A stretch of DNA of 64,000 nt, from NCBI GenBank assembly GCA_029262995.1, contig JAJCYH010000029.1, positions 1-64,000 on the forward strand. Reading direction: 5' to 3'. Positions 53,363 through 63,100 of this stretch are shown in pieces (the first letter of the stretch is position 1; every line of letters starts with the position of its first letter). The position numbers and the translations under genes are program-made. Below the pieces are notes generated by a model. It ran no database searches, was not told the origin of the DNA, and worked only from the letters and a program-made list of their open reading frames with translations. The stretch is from Saprospiraceae bacterium (GTDB lineage Bacteria; Bacteroidota; Bacteroidia; Chitinophagales; Saprospiraceae).

Positions 53363-54673
53363 ATGGACAAACCATCCTTTAAGGAAGCATTTTGGTTTTG
53401 GTTAAAACTAGGATTTATAAGCTTTGGAGGACCAGCTGGACAAATTGCTATCATGCATGAATTTTTGGTTGAAAAGAAAAGGTGGATTTCGGAAAGTCGC
53501 TTTCTCCATGCTTTGAATTACACAATGATACTGCCAGGACCAGAGGCACAACAATTAGCGACATATACGGGATGGTTGCTTCATGGGGTTAGAGGAGGAC
53601 TAGTTGCGGGCATCTTATTTGTTCTTCCTTCAATGATTATATTGCTTGCTTTATCAATTCTCTATGTCAGTTTTGGGAACATCCCATGGGTCTATGCAAT
53701 GTTTAATGGTTTGAAGCCTGCCGTTATGGCAATCGTCATTCTCGCGTTGATAAAGATTGGTAAAAAATCTCTACATACAACTTTTCATTTCATAATAGCT
53801 GGTGCTGCTTTTGTTTGCATGTTCTTCTTTAACATTCCTTTTCCATATATCATTATTGGTTCGTTGATACTTTCTTTTCTTCTTCAAAAGATTGCACCTC
53901 AACTGTTCAAACAAACCAGTGCCGCAAAGGAACAGCTAGCCAAGGAAGAAGATGGATATTATATCAACAGGAATCACTTTCTTAAAGATGCGGGGTTTAA
54001 GCTGCCAAGGTTAGTCAAGCAAATTCTTATTGCTACCGCTTTATGGTTTATTCCGCTTATTATATTTTTTAGTTGGAGCAATGACTTTTCTTTTTGGAAG
54101 CAACTTAGTTTGTTTTTTACAAAAGCTGCTTTTGTGACTTTTGGTGGTGCCTATGCAGTTTTGCCTTATGTCGCTCAGGTAAGCGTTGAACAACTCCATT
54201 GGTTAACAGAACTACAGATGATTGACGGTTTGGCCCTAGGTGAAACGACCCCTGGTCCTCTTGTCATGGTATTAGTATTTGTTGGTTTCATGGCGGGATA
54301 CAACCACTACAACGGTTCTTTATTAATGGGGTCACTTGGTCTGATTACAACCACCTTTTATACTTTCGTACCATGCTTTCTCTTTATTTTTGCTGGAGCA
54401 CCATTAATTGAAAAAACGCTAGAAAATAAGAGAATCAAACAAGCGTTGACTTTGGTTACGGCAGCGGTTGTAGGTGTGATTCTTAATTTGACTATCTACC
54501 TAGGTAAAGTCGTTGTCTTTCCTAACGAGATTTCCGTTTCCGGAATAGATTTTATTACGCTTAGTTGGATTGTCATTTCATTTTTTGCCATTTACAAATA
54601 TAAAATAAGCATGATTAGCTGGATATTTGTAAGCGCAGGTTTTGGGCTCATCCGTTATTTGTTAACAACTTAA
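53363..54673 (+). CDS. chrA: Chromate transporter, two-domain ChrA type
   Basis: A 436-residue membrane protein of the CHR family, made of two related halves. Half one begins FWFWLKLGFISFGGPAGQIAIMHEFLVEKKRWIS with the PGPEAQQLATYTGW motif; half two has FFTKAAFVTFGGAYAVLPYV and the ETTPGPLVMVLVFVGF motif. A hydrophilic linker (about 186-220) joins them. It expels chromate driven by the proton gradient, or acts on a related anion. No ChrB regulator is present. A GGAGG-like tract (53349-53354) precedes the start, unusual in this phylum and perhaps chance. Confidence 0.93.
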   Translation: MDKPSFKEAFWFWLKLGFISFGGPAGQIAIMHEFLVEKKRWISESRFLHALNYTMILPGPEAQQLATYTGWLLHGVRGGLVAGILFVLPSMIILLALSILYVSFGNIPWVYAMFNGLKPAVMAIVILALIKIGKKSLHTTFHFIIAGAAFVCMFFFNIPFPYIIIGSLILSFLLQKIAPQLFKQTSAAKEQLAKEEDGYYINRNHFLKDAGFKLPRLVKQILIATALWFIPLIIFFSWSNDFSFWKQLSLFFTKAAFVTFGGAYAVLPYVAQVSVEQLHWLTELQMIDGLALGETTPGPLVMVLVFVGFMAGYNHYNGSLLMGSLGLITTTFYTFVPCFLFIFAGAPLIEKTLENKRIKQALTLVTAAVVGVILNLTIYLGKVVVFPNEISVSGIDFITLSWIVISFFAIYKYKISMISWIFVSAGFGLIRYLLTT

Positions 54674-54749
54674 GCTTAGAAAAATAAAAATCTGAAATAT
54701 TCTCAAGCAAGGATCGTTTTAGAATAGTATGCAGATCAATCTCTATTCA

Positions 54750-55424
54750 ATGAAGAATATTCAATTGGCGTTTATATTGCTTTTTTGTAATTTATGTTTA
54801 GCACAAAATTCATATTCAATAAGCGCAGGAGTGGGTGTTTCTTTTATTCACAAACCGCTTATACTTGTTGGCAACAATGAATATTCAAGCCCTTATCAAC
54901 TTTCACACACTATTCAGTTATCAAGTATTAATAAGATTAAAGCAAACCGTAGTATTGAATTTGGTTTATCCTATTCCAGAATCGCCATTCAAGACATGTA
55001 TATTTCTTCTGACCAAAATTCAAATATTAGACTTGAGCGGATTAGTAACTACAGCCTTGATATTTCCTATTTAGATTTAAGCATTTTATACCAAATGAAT
55101 TTAAGGAAATTTGAATTTTCTCCTGGAATTAAATTTTCTAAAAGAATTTCAGGAAAAGAAAGGTTCTATAAAGTTTTGTATTATGGCGAGGAAGTAATCC
55201 CAGAGTCCGATATCATCTCGGACACGGTAGATGGCATCAATTTATACAATGCGAGTCTAGTACTAAATATGACCATGAATGTTTGCAACAATTTAGCTTT
55301 TGGGATAGAGGTAAATGGAGGCATTCTAAATTTATTAACAGGAGATAGTCAAGTAGTACCGGTGAGTCATAGTTGGACAAGAAGATTAAATACAATTTAT
55401 TTTAAAGGAATCTATAAAATATAA
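54750..55424 (+). CDS. Outer membrane beta-barrel protein
   Basis: A 224-residue protein read from ATG 54750 (MKNIQLAFILLFCNLCLAQ), which gives a clean signal peptide; the track start is seven codons earlier. The body has alternating amphipathic strands (SYSISAGVGVSFI, RSIEFGLSYSRIAIQDMYIS, YSLDISYLDLSILYQMNLR) and ends with NTIYFKGIYKI, fitting a small PorT-like barrel of eight to ten strands. No ligand is evident. A decayed gene of similar character lies just downstream. Confidence 0.7.
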   Translation: MKNIQLAFILLFCNLCLAQNSYSISAGVGVSFIHKPLILVGNNEYSSPYQLSHTIQLSSINKIKANRSIEFGLSYSRIAIQDMYISSDQNSNIRLERISNYSLDISYLDLSILYQMNLRKFEFSPGIKFSKRISGKERFYKVLYYGEEVIPESDIISDTVDGINLYNASLVLNMTMNVCNNLAFGIEVNGGILNLLTGDSQVVPVSHSWTRRLNTIYFKGIYKI

Positions 55425-55542
55425 GTAGATAAAATCAGTTATAAAGAACAAATCATTCCCGTTGAAATTAAAGAACTTTCTTTCATTTGTTTCTATTCTT
55501 AGTTGTTAAAATTGTTTTAGCAAATCCAATGATGCCAGTTAG

Positions 55543-56161
55543 GTCATTGGCTTAGAACATAACTTATTAATCAAACAAAGCAAGCAATACTTACCTGACT
55601 GGAATAGTCTCCATCGAATTACCATCACTAAACCAATTAATCACTTTTCATTTGGCCTTGACCTTGGTGTATTAAACTATAGGCAAAAGAATTTCACCTA
55701 ATTCACGGGCAACATCAATTTTATTGAGAAGAAGTCGTTTTCAGAAAACCGATACAAAGCTATGACGGGAAAATTTAGTCTAAAGCATATCAACATATTG
55801 CCAAGAGTCAACTTTCGAATGCCATGCAATTACATATATTTCTATGCGGCAATGAATTTGAACTATTTGTATCAATTAGAAAAGAAAGCAACACAAACTT
55901 GTAATTATAGTACTATTAGAAGCCTTATGTATTTGAAGATGACTTACTAGAGAATATTTTCAATATGAGCATTGCGTTAGGCATAATACATCAATTGCAA
56001 ATAACTGACCTACTTAGAGAAACGTTGCTGTCTACAATAGTATGTTCTAGTTTGCCTCCTAAGAATGAAGATAGGTTTTTTGATTATGGATTTAATTACA
56101 TCCAAATGACAATTGCCTTTGAACATGGAATAAATTATTTTAGCATTTGCCATAACATCTA
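55543..56161 (+). pseudogene. Decayed outer membrane barrel protein gene
   Basis: Successive frames give protein-like pieces without a shared frame: about 55543-55700 with LPDWNSLHRITITKPINHFSFGLDLGVLNYRQKNFT then a stop; 55700-55950 with SLKHINILPRVNFRMP...YFYAAMNLNYLYQLEKK; and 55935-56161 with LLENIFNMSIALGIIHQL...FFDYGFNYIQMTIAFEHG. Strand-like segments such as FSFGLDLGVLNYRQ suit a beta-barrel. At least two frameshifts and a stop break it. The 62- and 65-codon frames in the track are parts of it. Confidence 0.55.
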
Positions 56162-56446
56162 AATTTGACTCTAACCATTTAACAATCTCATCTTTGCAAT
56201 TTTCATTTTATAATTGGAAATCCAATAATCCTTTCACTTTTTCTAGCTTTAGAATAATGGTCAATAAATTATTTATTGTTTAATGAAATCTAGGTTGATT
56301 AGAATGAATTTAGGCCAAGACTAGAGTTCATAATAATAGAGGTGAATGTATTGAAATGTCATTAAGCACAAGATCTGTTAAGCTTTTGTTAGGAAAATCT
56401 TAATTTTTCATTAACTTGGTTTTATTGTTTACTAAAATCCAACTAA
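56162..56446. other. Upstream region of the SusC/SusD operon
   Basis: 285 AT-rich bases between the pseudogene and susC-like start. They should hold the operon promoter. I see no clear TAnnTTTG with a -33 partner and no anti-sigma or sigma gene nearby. Confidence 0.4.
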
Positions 56447-59413
56447 ATGAAAACAGTTAGACTACTATTAATTTTCGCATTTTGCTTGATCGTTGGGCTC
56501 AATTATGCCCAAACGGATATAAGCGGAACAGTAACCGATAAAGATGGGTCACCATTAATCGGTGTATCCATTTTAGTAAAAGGAACAACAGTTGGAACGA
56601 CCACTGATTTAGATGGAAGTTTCATGTTGAGTGTGCCTGAAGGAATGGAAGATATCGAAATATCATATCTCGGCTACAGAACCCAGTCTGTCACATCATC
56701 TGCAGATCCCATGATGATTGTTTTATTTGAAGATCTTAATCAGCTCGATGAAGTTGTCATAACAGGATTGGCGACAAGCGTTAAAAGAAAAAATTCTGCC
56801 AACGCTGTAGCCTCAATTTCAGGAGCAGAGTTAACAGGTGTAACACCGCAAAGTACAGTTGAGACTGCCCTTTATGGAAAATTTAAAGGTGCTGAAATAA
56901 AAGCCAATTCAGGTGCTCCAGGAGGAGGAATAGCTTTTAAATTAAGAGGAACGACCTCTATAAGTGGGTCTTCACAGCCATTAATTGTATTGGATGGTAT
57001 TCTTATAGATAATTCATCGATCAAACCAGGTTTAAGTTTTGTATCTGCTTCACAGGCAGGAGGAAGTACAAGAAACCAGGACAACCCTTCCAATCGGCTT
57101 GCTGATATAGATCCAAACGATATTGAATCCATTGAAATCCTTAAAGGTGCATCAGCAGCAGCAATTTATGGATCAAGAGCAGGTGGTGGAGTTGTAATAA
57201 TAACAACCAAAAGAGGTAAGGAAGGGAAAACAAGCGTTAGTTTTAGACAGTCTGTGGGACAAACTTCCATGCTTAACCCTTTAGGTGTTAGAGAATGGAC
57301 CGAAGAAAAAGTACTTGGTTCTGCATTTGCTGGAGATGTAGCTCTATTTAATGAAGCACAAGCAAACGGTACCTTACACAATTATGAAGATGAGTTATAC
57401 GGCAATAAAGGAGCTTTATATAATACAAATCTTAGCATAAGTGGTGGAAGTGACAAGACTAAATTCTTCGTTGGAGGTTCTTACAAAAATGAAGAAGGCA
57501 TTGTAAATAACACAGGCTATAATAAAGTTTCTGCAAGAATAAATGTAGATCATGAAATATCTAAACTATTTGATATTTCAGTTTCTTCCAATTATATATC
57601 GTCATCTTCAGATAGAGGTTTTTTCAATAATGACAACTCCGGAACTACAATGGGTATATCATTTTTGTCAACGCCATCATGGGCACAATTGCAGGCTAAT
57701 GAAGCTGGTGTATTCCCAGCCAACCCATATGCTCCATCGAATTTTCTTGAAACTGCAGAGTTAATAACGAATAATGAATCTGTCAACAGATTTATTGGTG
57801 GTGGTACAGTTACGGCGAATATCATATCCACTAATAACTCCAGTTTGAAAGCAGTCTTTCAGGGAGGACTTGATTTTTACAATTTAAATACAACTGCAAT
57901 ATTCCCTAATAGTTTGCAATTTCAAAGAGATGGTAATGGATTAAACGGTGTTTCATTACAGGGATTTACCAAAAACAAAAACACAAACCTAGCTTTATAT
58001 CTAGTTCATAATTATTACGCCTCTAATGGTTTGTCTTTTAGCAGTTCTGCTGGTATTACTCAATATGATTTTAACCAAAATACAATTTTTGGAGAAGCAT
58101 CCAACCTTATCGGATCTCAGACAAATCTTGATCAAGCAGGTAATAGAAATGTACAACAAGATAGAATAATTCAGCAGGATAAAGGATTCTTTGCACAGGA
58201 GGAAATTAATTTCAATGATCAAATTATTGGAACCATTGGTATAAGAGCTGACAAGTCTTCCAACAATGGAGATGTCAACAAGCTTTATTACTATCCAAAA
58301 GCTAACGTAGCCATTAACTTGCAAAACTTTGACTTTTGGAACGAAAACAGCATGTTCACTCAATTCAAAATCAGAGCAGCTTATGGTGAATCTGGAAACT
58401 TTGCCAACTTTGGATCTAAGTATACAGAACTTAATTCCACTATTGTAAATGGAAGAGCTGGAGTTTTAGTTCCTACCAGATTAGGAAATTCCCTAGTCGG
58501 TCCAGAGCGACAAAAGGAAATTGAATTTGGTGTCGACCTAGAAATAAACAATAGAATTGCTATTGATGCAACCTACTACATCAAAACAGTTGAAGATCTT
58601 TTATTGAATGCAGACGTTCCAACCTCTAGTGGTTTTGCAGATCAGGTCACCAATGCTGCAGAACTTCAAAACAAAGGAGTTGAATTGGGTTTAAATCTTG
58701 CTGTCATTAATAACAGTGACATTCAATGGAACGCAAGATTTGGATTCTGGAAAAATACTGCTGAAGTAACCAGAATGAGTGTGCCTGCTTTTACTACAGG
58801 AGGTTTCGCGGATTTCTTAGGAAACTATATTGTTAAGGAGGGTTATAGTCCAACTACTCTAATTGGTGTAGGACCAAATCCAGATATCGCATTAAATGAA
58901 GGAGATGATTTAACGCTTCAACAGTGGGGAAATTCTGAGGCTGATTTTCAACTTACATGGGCAAATACTTTAAGTTATAAAAACTTTGACTTTTCAATGG
59001 TTTGGCACTTAAAGCAAGGAGGTGAAAACATTAATCTTTCTACCTTACTTTTTGACCTCTCTGAAACCACTCATGATTTTGATGATTTCACCTTAGATCC
59101 AAGTGGAACCATGAGCAATGGTAATTTCAGATTAGCTGAACTAGGAAGTACAACACAATGGTGGATTGAAGATGCAAGCTATCTTAGACTTAGAGAAATT
59201 GGAATCTATTATAACATTCCTGCAGATCTAATTCCAGGAGATGGTACTTATAAGCTTGGTTTCTCAGGAACTAATTTGATTAACATTTTTGATTACAATA
59301 GTTATGATCCTGAAGTTTCTAACTTTGGTTCAACTGAGTTATCAAACGCTGTGGAAGTTACGCCATATCCTTCTTCGAAGAGGTTTGACTTTCATTTCAT
59401 TGCTAATTTTTAA
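56447..59413 (+). CDS. SusC/RagA-type TonB-linked outer membrane transporter
   Basis: A 988-residue SusC-family receptor. After the signal peptide (LLLIFAFCLIVGLNYAQ) comes the CarboxypepD_reg-like domain (ISGTVTDKDGSPLIGVSILVKGTTVGTTTDLDGSF), the TonB box region LDEVVITGLATSVKRKN, the plug with FKLRGTTSISGSSQPLIVLDGILIDN and DPNDIESIEILKGASAAAIYGSRAGGGVVIITTK, and the barrel ending in FDFHFIANF. With the SusD-like lipoprotein 18 bases downstream it forms an importer for a large ligand, glycan or peptide. No sugar-degrading enzyme accompanies it here. Confidence 0.95.
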   Translation: MKTVRLLLIFAFCLIVGLNYAQTDISGTVTDKDGSPLIGVSILVKGTTVGTTTDLDGSFMLSVPEGMEDIEISYLGYRTQSVTSSADPMMIVLFEDLNQLDEVVITGLATSVKRKNSANAVASISGAELTGVTPQSTVETALYGKFKGAEIKANSGAPGGGIAFKLRGTTSISGSSQPLIVLDGILIDNSSIKPGLSFVSASQAGGSTRNQDNPSNRLADIDPNDIESIEILKGASAAAIYGSRAGGGVVIITTKRGKEGKTSVSFRQSVGQTSMLNPLGVREWTEEKVLGSAFAGDVALFNEAQANGTLHNYEDELYGNKGALYNTNLSISGGSDKTKFFVGGSYKNEEGIVNNTGYNKVSARINVDHEISKLFDISVSSNYISSSSDRGFFNNDNSGTTMGISFLSTPSWAQLQANEAGVFPANPYAPSNFLETAELITNNESVNRFIGGGTVTANIISTNNSSLKAVFQGGLDFYNLNTTAIFPNSLQFQRDGNGLNGVSLQGFTKNKNTNLALYLVHNYYASNGLSFSSSAGITQYDFNQNTIFGEASNLIGSQTNLDQAGNRNVQQDRIIQQDKGFFAQEEINFNDQIIGTIGIRADKSSNNGDVNKLYYYPKANVAINLQNFDFWNENSMFTQFKIRAAYGESGNFANFGSKYTELNSTIVNGRAGVLVPTRLGNSLVGPERQKEIEFGVDLEINNRIAIDATYYIKTVEDLLLNADVPTSSGFADQVTNAAELQNKGVELGLNLAVINNSDIQWNARFGFWKNTAEVTRMSVPAFTTGGFADFLGNYIVKEGYSPTTLIGVGPNPDIALNEGDDLTLQQWGNSEADFQLTWANTLSYKNFDFSMVWHLKQGGENINLSTLLFDLSETTHDFDDFTLDPSGTMSNGNFRLAELGSTTQWWIEDASYLRLREIGIYYNIPADLIPGDGTYKLGFSGTNLINIFDYNSYDPEVSNFGSTELSNAVEVTPYPSSKRFDFHFIANF

Positions 59414-59431
59414 AAGATAAACTGAATAAAT

Positions 59432-60748
59432 ATGAAAATTTTAAAATATATATTAGGACTAACTCTATGCTTGACAATCAGCAGTTGTGACATAGACGAT
59501 ATAGACAATCCAAATGGATCCAGTATTTCTGGATTTGATGAAGATGCTACCAAGAGTGCCATGCAAACTTTGGTAACAGGTATCGAAGATTTAACCAGAC
59601 AGGATTTTGCTTTTTATTATGATGTAGTCTCTATTATTGGAAGAGAATATTATTTCTTCACAGCATCTGATCCCAGGTATACGGGTGAGGTTTTAGGCAA
59701 GAATGGGAATCCATTGGATAATGCAGGTTTTTACGGAACTCGTCCCTATCAAGGTAGATATCGTACCATTAAGAATGCTAATATTTTAATAAACGGTGCT
59801 ACAAATTCTTCTTTAATTACTAACGAAGAATTAAATGGATACTTGGGTTATGCAAAGACTATTCAAGCACATGAATACCTGATTGCAGCTAATTTACAAG
59901 GGAGCTGTGGAATCAGAATTAATGTTTCAGATCCAGATAATTTAGGACCATTTACTTCTGGTTATGACGAATCACTAAGTGCAATTAAGAGTTTACTTGA
60001 TGAAGCTGCAACGCATTTACAATCAGCGGGTTCTTCATTCCCATTTGTTCTTTCCGATGCTATGAGTGGATTCGATGATCCACAATCATTCTTAAGCTTT
60101 AACAGAGGCTTAAGTTCAAGAGTTGCTCTTTATCAAGGAAATAAAGCAGAAGCGTTATCAAGCTTAATGGGTTCATTCATGGATATAGGTGGCAATCTTG
60201 ATAATGGTCCAGCTAGATTTTATTCTAGTGCAGGTGGTGATTTTCCAAATAATCTTTTTAGGGTGCCAGATCAGGCTGATGCTATTATTGCACATCCAAC
60301 ATTTATTGCAGACGCTAACCCAGCAGATCTAAGATTATCGAAAGTCATTGAAAGAAGTACAGGTACACTTAGCCTTGATGGTTTGAGTGGAGATTATGAT
60401 GTCTGGGTTTTCCGTTCACTGGAAGATTATGTTCCATTTATGCGAAACGAAGAATTGATATTAATTTATGCTGAAGCAAATATTGGTTCAAATAATGGTG
60501 AGGCCATTTCAGCTATTAATACAATCAGAAATGCTGCTGGCGTAGGAGATTATGCAGGAGCCACTGACGAAGCTGCACTATTAAACGAAGTACTTTATCA
60601 AAGAAGGTACTCCTTATTTGGAGAAGGTCATAGATGGGTTGATATGAGAAGATTAGGAAGATTAAACACATTGCCTAAAGATAGAGCAGGTGATTTAGTA
60701 CATGACCACTTCCCAAGACCAGTTTCAGAAAACGATCCATGCAACTAA
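59432..60748 (+). CDS. SusD/RagB-type surface lipoprotein
   Basis: A 438-residue lipoprotein (signal ILKYILGLTLCLTISSC) of the SusD family, which caps the SusC pore and captures ligand. TPR-like helices (YRTIKNANILINGA, YAKTIQAHEYLIAANLQG) and the C-terminal SusD marks FMRNEELILIYAEANIGSNN..AISAINTIRNAAGV and LYQRRYSLFGEGHRWVDMRRLGRL are plain. It is slightly shorter than the usual 500 residues. It ends an operon closed by a strong terminator 15 bases further on. Confidence 0.95.
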   Translation: MKILKYILGLTLCLTISSCDIDDIDNPNGSSISGFDEDATKSAMQTLVTGIEDLTRQDFAFYYDVVSIIGREYYFFTASDPRYTGEVLGKNGNPLDNAGFYGTRPYQGRYRTIKNANILINGATNSSLITNEELNGYLGYAKTIQAHEYLIAANLQGSCGIRINVSDPDNLGPFTSGYDESLSAIKSLLDEAATHLQSAGSSFPFVLSDAMSGFDDPQSFLSFNRGLSSRVALYQGNKAEALSSLMGSFMDIGGNLDNGPARFYSSAGGDFPNNLFRVPDQADAIIAHPTFIADANPADLRLSKVIERSTGTLSLDGLSGDYDVWVFRSLEDYVPFMRNEELILIYAEANIGSNNGEAISAINTIRNAAGVGDYAGATDEAALLNEVLYQRRYSLFGEGHRWVDMRRLGRLNTLPKDRAGDLVHDHFPRPVSENDPCN

Positions 60749-60763
60749 CTAAATACTATTAAT

Positions 60764-60797
60764 AAAAAAGCCGATGATAAAACATCGGCTTTTTTTA
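60764..60797 (+). terminator. Rho-independent terminator of the SusC/SusD operon
   Basis: AAAAAAGCCGATG, loop ATAAAA, CATCGGC (60783-60789) and seven T. The A-run before and T-run after extend the stem on both strands. Confidence 0.93.
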
Positions 60798-60814
60798 TAT
60801 CATCAAAGTTCTGT

Positions 60815-61381
60815 ATGATGATTCAAATAAAATTTGCAGAAACAATAAACGAATTAAAGGGTATAATTGAACTCCAAAATAATAATCTATACTCTAATGT
60901 CCCAGAATACGATCTGAAGAAGGAGGGTTTTGTAACAGTCCAACACAATCTTTCATTATTGGAAGAAATGAACAATACACTTCCAAGTGCCATTGCCGTA
61001 CATAACGGTGTAGTCATAGGCTATAGTTTGTCCATGGAAAAATCTTTCAAAAATCAAATCCCTGTTTTAATTCCAATGTTTGAAAAGATAGATAATCTGA
61101 AATTTCTTAATCATAGACTGTCAGAGGTCAAGTATATTATCGGAGGACAAGTATGCATTTTAAAAGAATTTAGAGGAAAGAACTTAATAAAGAATTTATA
61201 CAACCATGCTAGAACACAATATCAAGAAAGATATCCCGTAATGCTCACTGAAGTTTCAAGTGCCAATGAAAGGTCCTTATATGCACATCTTAAATGTGGA
61301 TTTGAAATATTGCACGAGTACCATTTTCTACAAGAAATCTGGTACATATTAATTTGGAATTGGAATCTGACAAAGGCTTAA
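60815..61381 (+). CDS. GNAT-family N-acetyltransferase
   Basis: A 188-residue acetyltransferase-like protein. The acetyl-CoA strand and loop are VKYIIGGQVCILKEFRGKNLIKNLYNHA (about 107-134), with RGKNL in place of the common R-G-x-G-x-G/A, and MLTEVSSANERSLYAHLKCGFEIL supplies motif B. The substrate is unknown. Its start lies 18 bases past the SusC/SusD terminator. Its last four bases overlap the converging proline-iminopeptidase-like gene. Confidence 0.8.
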   Translation: MMIQIKFAETINELKGIIELQNNNLYSNVPEYDLKKEGFVTVQHNLSLLEEMNNTLPSAIAVHNGVVIGYSLSMEKSFKNQIPVLIPMFEKIDNLKFLNHRLSEVKYIIGGQVCILKEFRGKNLIKNLYNHARTQYQERYPVMLTEVSSANERSLYAHLKCGFEILHEYHFLQEIWYILIWNWNLTKA

Positions 61382-62421
61382 AAACTTCCTGAATCTACGT
61401 CCTTAATAAACTTTATCACACCGGAAAAGAAATTGGCTTGATCGTCAAATTGACAAAGATGGCTACCATTAGGACAGTTTAGATATCGACCATTTTGAAC
61501 TTCGCTCGCCATCCATTCCATATGTTTGGGATCCATCGTATCGTATTGGGCACCGATTGTAAGTGTTGGTACTTTTATGTCCTTTAACCTGTCGGTAAAA
61601 TTCCAATCTCTTAGCGTAGCATCTCCCTTTATGCCAAACTCACTTGGTCCTTGCATAGTCACGTACACATCCGGATTGACATTATCAATACATCTACTTA
61701 CAGGATCTGGCCAATCCTCGAGAGGCATTCTCAATACATGTTCGGTATAATAATGCTTAACAATCAACTCCAAATAACGTGGATTGGAATAATCTTCAGC
61801 ATTTTCATAAGTCATAATTTCAGCTAATACCACCGAATCCATTTTAGGGGCAAGAACGGAATCACTGTAAATCTGATAATCATCTATTGAACTCATCATA
61901 TTCGCTATAACCAAACCTTTAAGATTACTCTGATATTTGTGGGCATATTCCATTGCAAGAATCCCTCCCCAAGATTGCCCAAGCAAATAAAAGTTGTCAT
62001 TATTCAATGACAAAGCCTTTCTTACTTGCTCTACCTCTTCAACAAAACGAGGAAGATCCCATAAGGATTTATCTTTTGGTTGATCACTATTAAAGGATCC
62101 TAATTGATCATAGTAATAGTATTCAATACCTTCAAAAGGGAAGTAGCTATCAAAACAAGCAAATTGTTGGTGGGTCATTCCAGGGCCTCCATGTAGAAGA
62201 AGAACCTTTATTTTAGGGTTGTTTCCTACCCGCTTTGTCCAAACCTTAAAATCTCCTTTATCCGTTTTTATATCGATCATCTTAACACCACCAGATAAGA
62301 TGTCATCTTTATTACTGTAATCGAGATAGTTCTTTAGGCATGGTCCTATTTTTTCAGAATTGCTAGATGTCTGGCAGGAAATAAAAAAACATATCGGAAC
62401 TAGAATCATCAGTATTCTCAT
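61378..62421 (-). CDS. Proline iminopeptidase-like lipoprotein (S33 hydrolase)
   Basis: A 347-residue alpha/beta hydrolase read from ATG 62421 (MRILMILVPICFFISC), where the residues form a lipoprotein signal; the track adds 17 upstream residues. The S33 marks are VLLLHGGPGMTHQQF, YYYDQLGSFNSD, the nucleophile elbow LLGQSWGGILAMEYA, TIGAQYDTMDP with the Asp and GSHLCQFDD with the His. It likely removes N-terminal Pro or similar residues from peptides at the cell envelope. It stands alone on the minus strand, behind an Lrp-type regulator gene 86 bases upstream. Confidence 0.9.
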   Translation of the reverse strand: MRILMILVPICFFISCQTSSNSEKIGPCLKNYLDYSNKDDILSGGVKMIDIKTDKGDFKVWTKRVGNNPKIKVLLLHGGPGMTHQQFACFDSYFPFEGIEYYYYDQLGSFNSDQPKDKSLWDLPRFVEEVEQVRKALSLNNDNFYLLGQSWGGILAMEYAHKYQSNLKGLVIANMMSSIDDYQIYSDSVLAPKMDSVVLAEIMTYENAEDYSNPRYLELIVKHYYTEHVLRMPLEDWPDPVSRCIDNVNPDVYVTMQGPSEFGIKGDATLRDWNFTDRLKDIKVPTLTIGAQYDTMDPKHMEWMASEVQNGRYLNCPNGSHLCQFDDQANFFSGVIKFIKDVDSGSF

Positions 62422-62507
62422 AATAGTAAATTTATTGTGAAATGAATTTAAGCTTAATAATGCAAAAATCAAATTGCTTACAACAGTTGCTTGAGCTTGA
62501 GTTGAAA

Positions 62508-62960
62508 CTATTTTTGTTTCATATTTAATGAAATAAAGGACTCTACCCTTCCTATATTAGGAACGTCAAAAAGTTTTTCCATGATAAAGTTTTTGTAATC
62601 ATCCATGTCATTTGCTTTTATCTTGACGATAAAATCAGTACTTCCAGAAACAGCATGCACTTCAACAATCTCAGGAATTGTGAGGAGGTTTGACTCTAGT
62701 TCTCTAAAAAGTTCTTTGGTATGGTTACGCAATGAAATATGAGCAAAGGCAATCAATCTTTTCCCTAAGAGATTCTCATCAATTTCAATCGTATAATTTT
62801 TTATGACGCCGAGTCTTTCCAGTTTTTTAATGCGCTCATATATCGGTGTAGGCGAAAGATTTAGTTTTTCGGATAAGAGCCTTGCGGTAATCTTTGAATC
62901 ACAAGTGAGCTCATTAAGGATTTGATGATCTATGGAATCAAGGTTTATAGCTTTGTTCAT
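62508..62960 (-). CDS. Lrp/AsnC-family transcriptional regulator
   Basis: A 150-residue regulator. The N-terminal helix-turn-helix is LDSIDHQILNELTCDSKITARLLSEKLNLSPTPIYERIKKLERLGVI, and the C-terminal RAM/ligand-sensing domain has IVEVHAVSGSTDFIVKIKANDMDDYKNFI. Family members respond to amino acids. It is divergent from the 2-oxoacid dehydrogenase E1 gene across 140 bases, which makes branched-chain amino acid or oxoacid control a fair guess. Confidence 0.92.
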   Translation of the reverse strand: MNKAINLDSIDHQILNELTCDSKITARLLSEKLNLSPTPIYERIKKLERLGVIKNYTIEIDENLLGKRLIAFAHISLRNHTKELFRELESNLLTIPEIVEVHAVSGSTDFIVKIKANDMDDYKNFIMEKLFDVPNIGRVESFISLNMKQK

Positions 62961-63100
62961 TAGTGTTTTTGACTATTTAATAGAGTTTAAATATACTTTT
63001 GTTCTGAATTTATCAATATTACAGATATTTTATCTATTTATTAGAATTTTATCAGCAAATATTTTCTTTTTCATAACTTAGTACTCCCAATTAATTTTGC

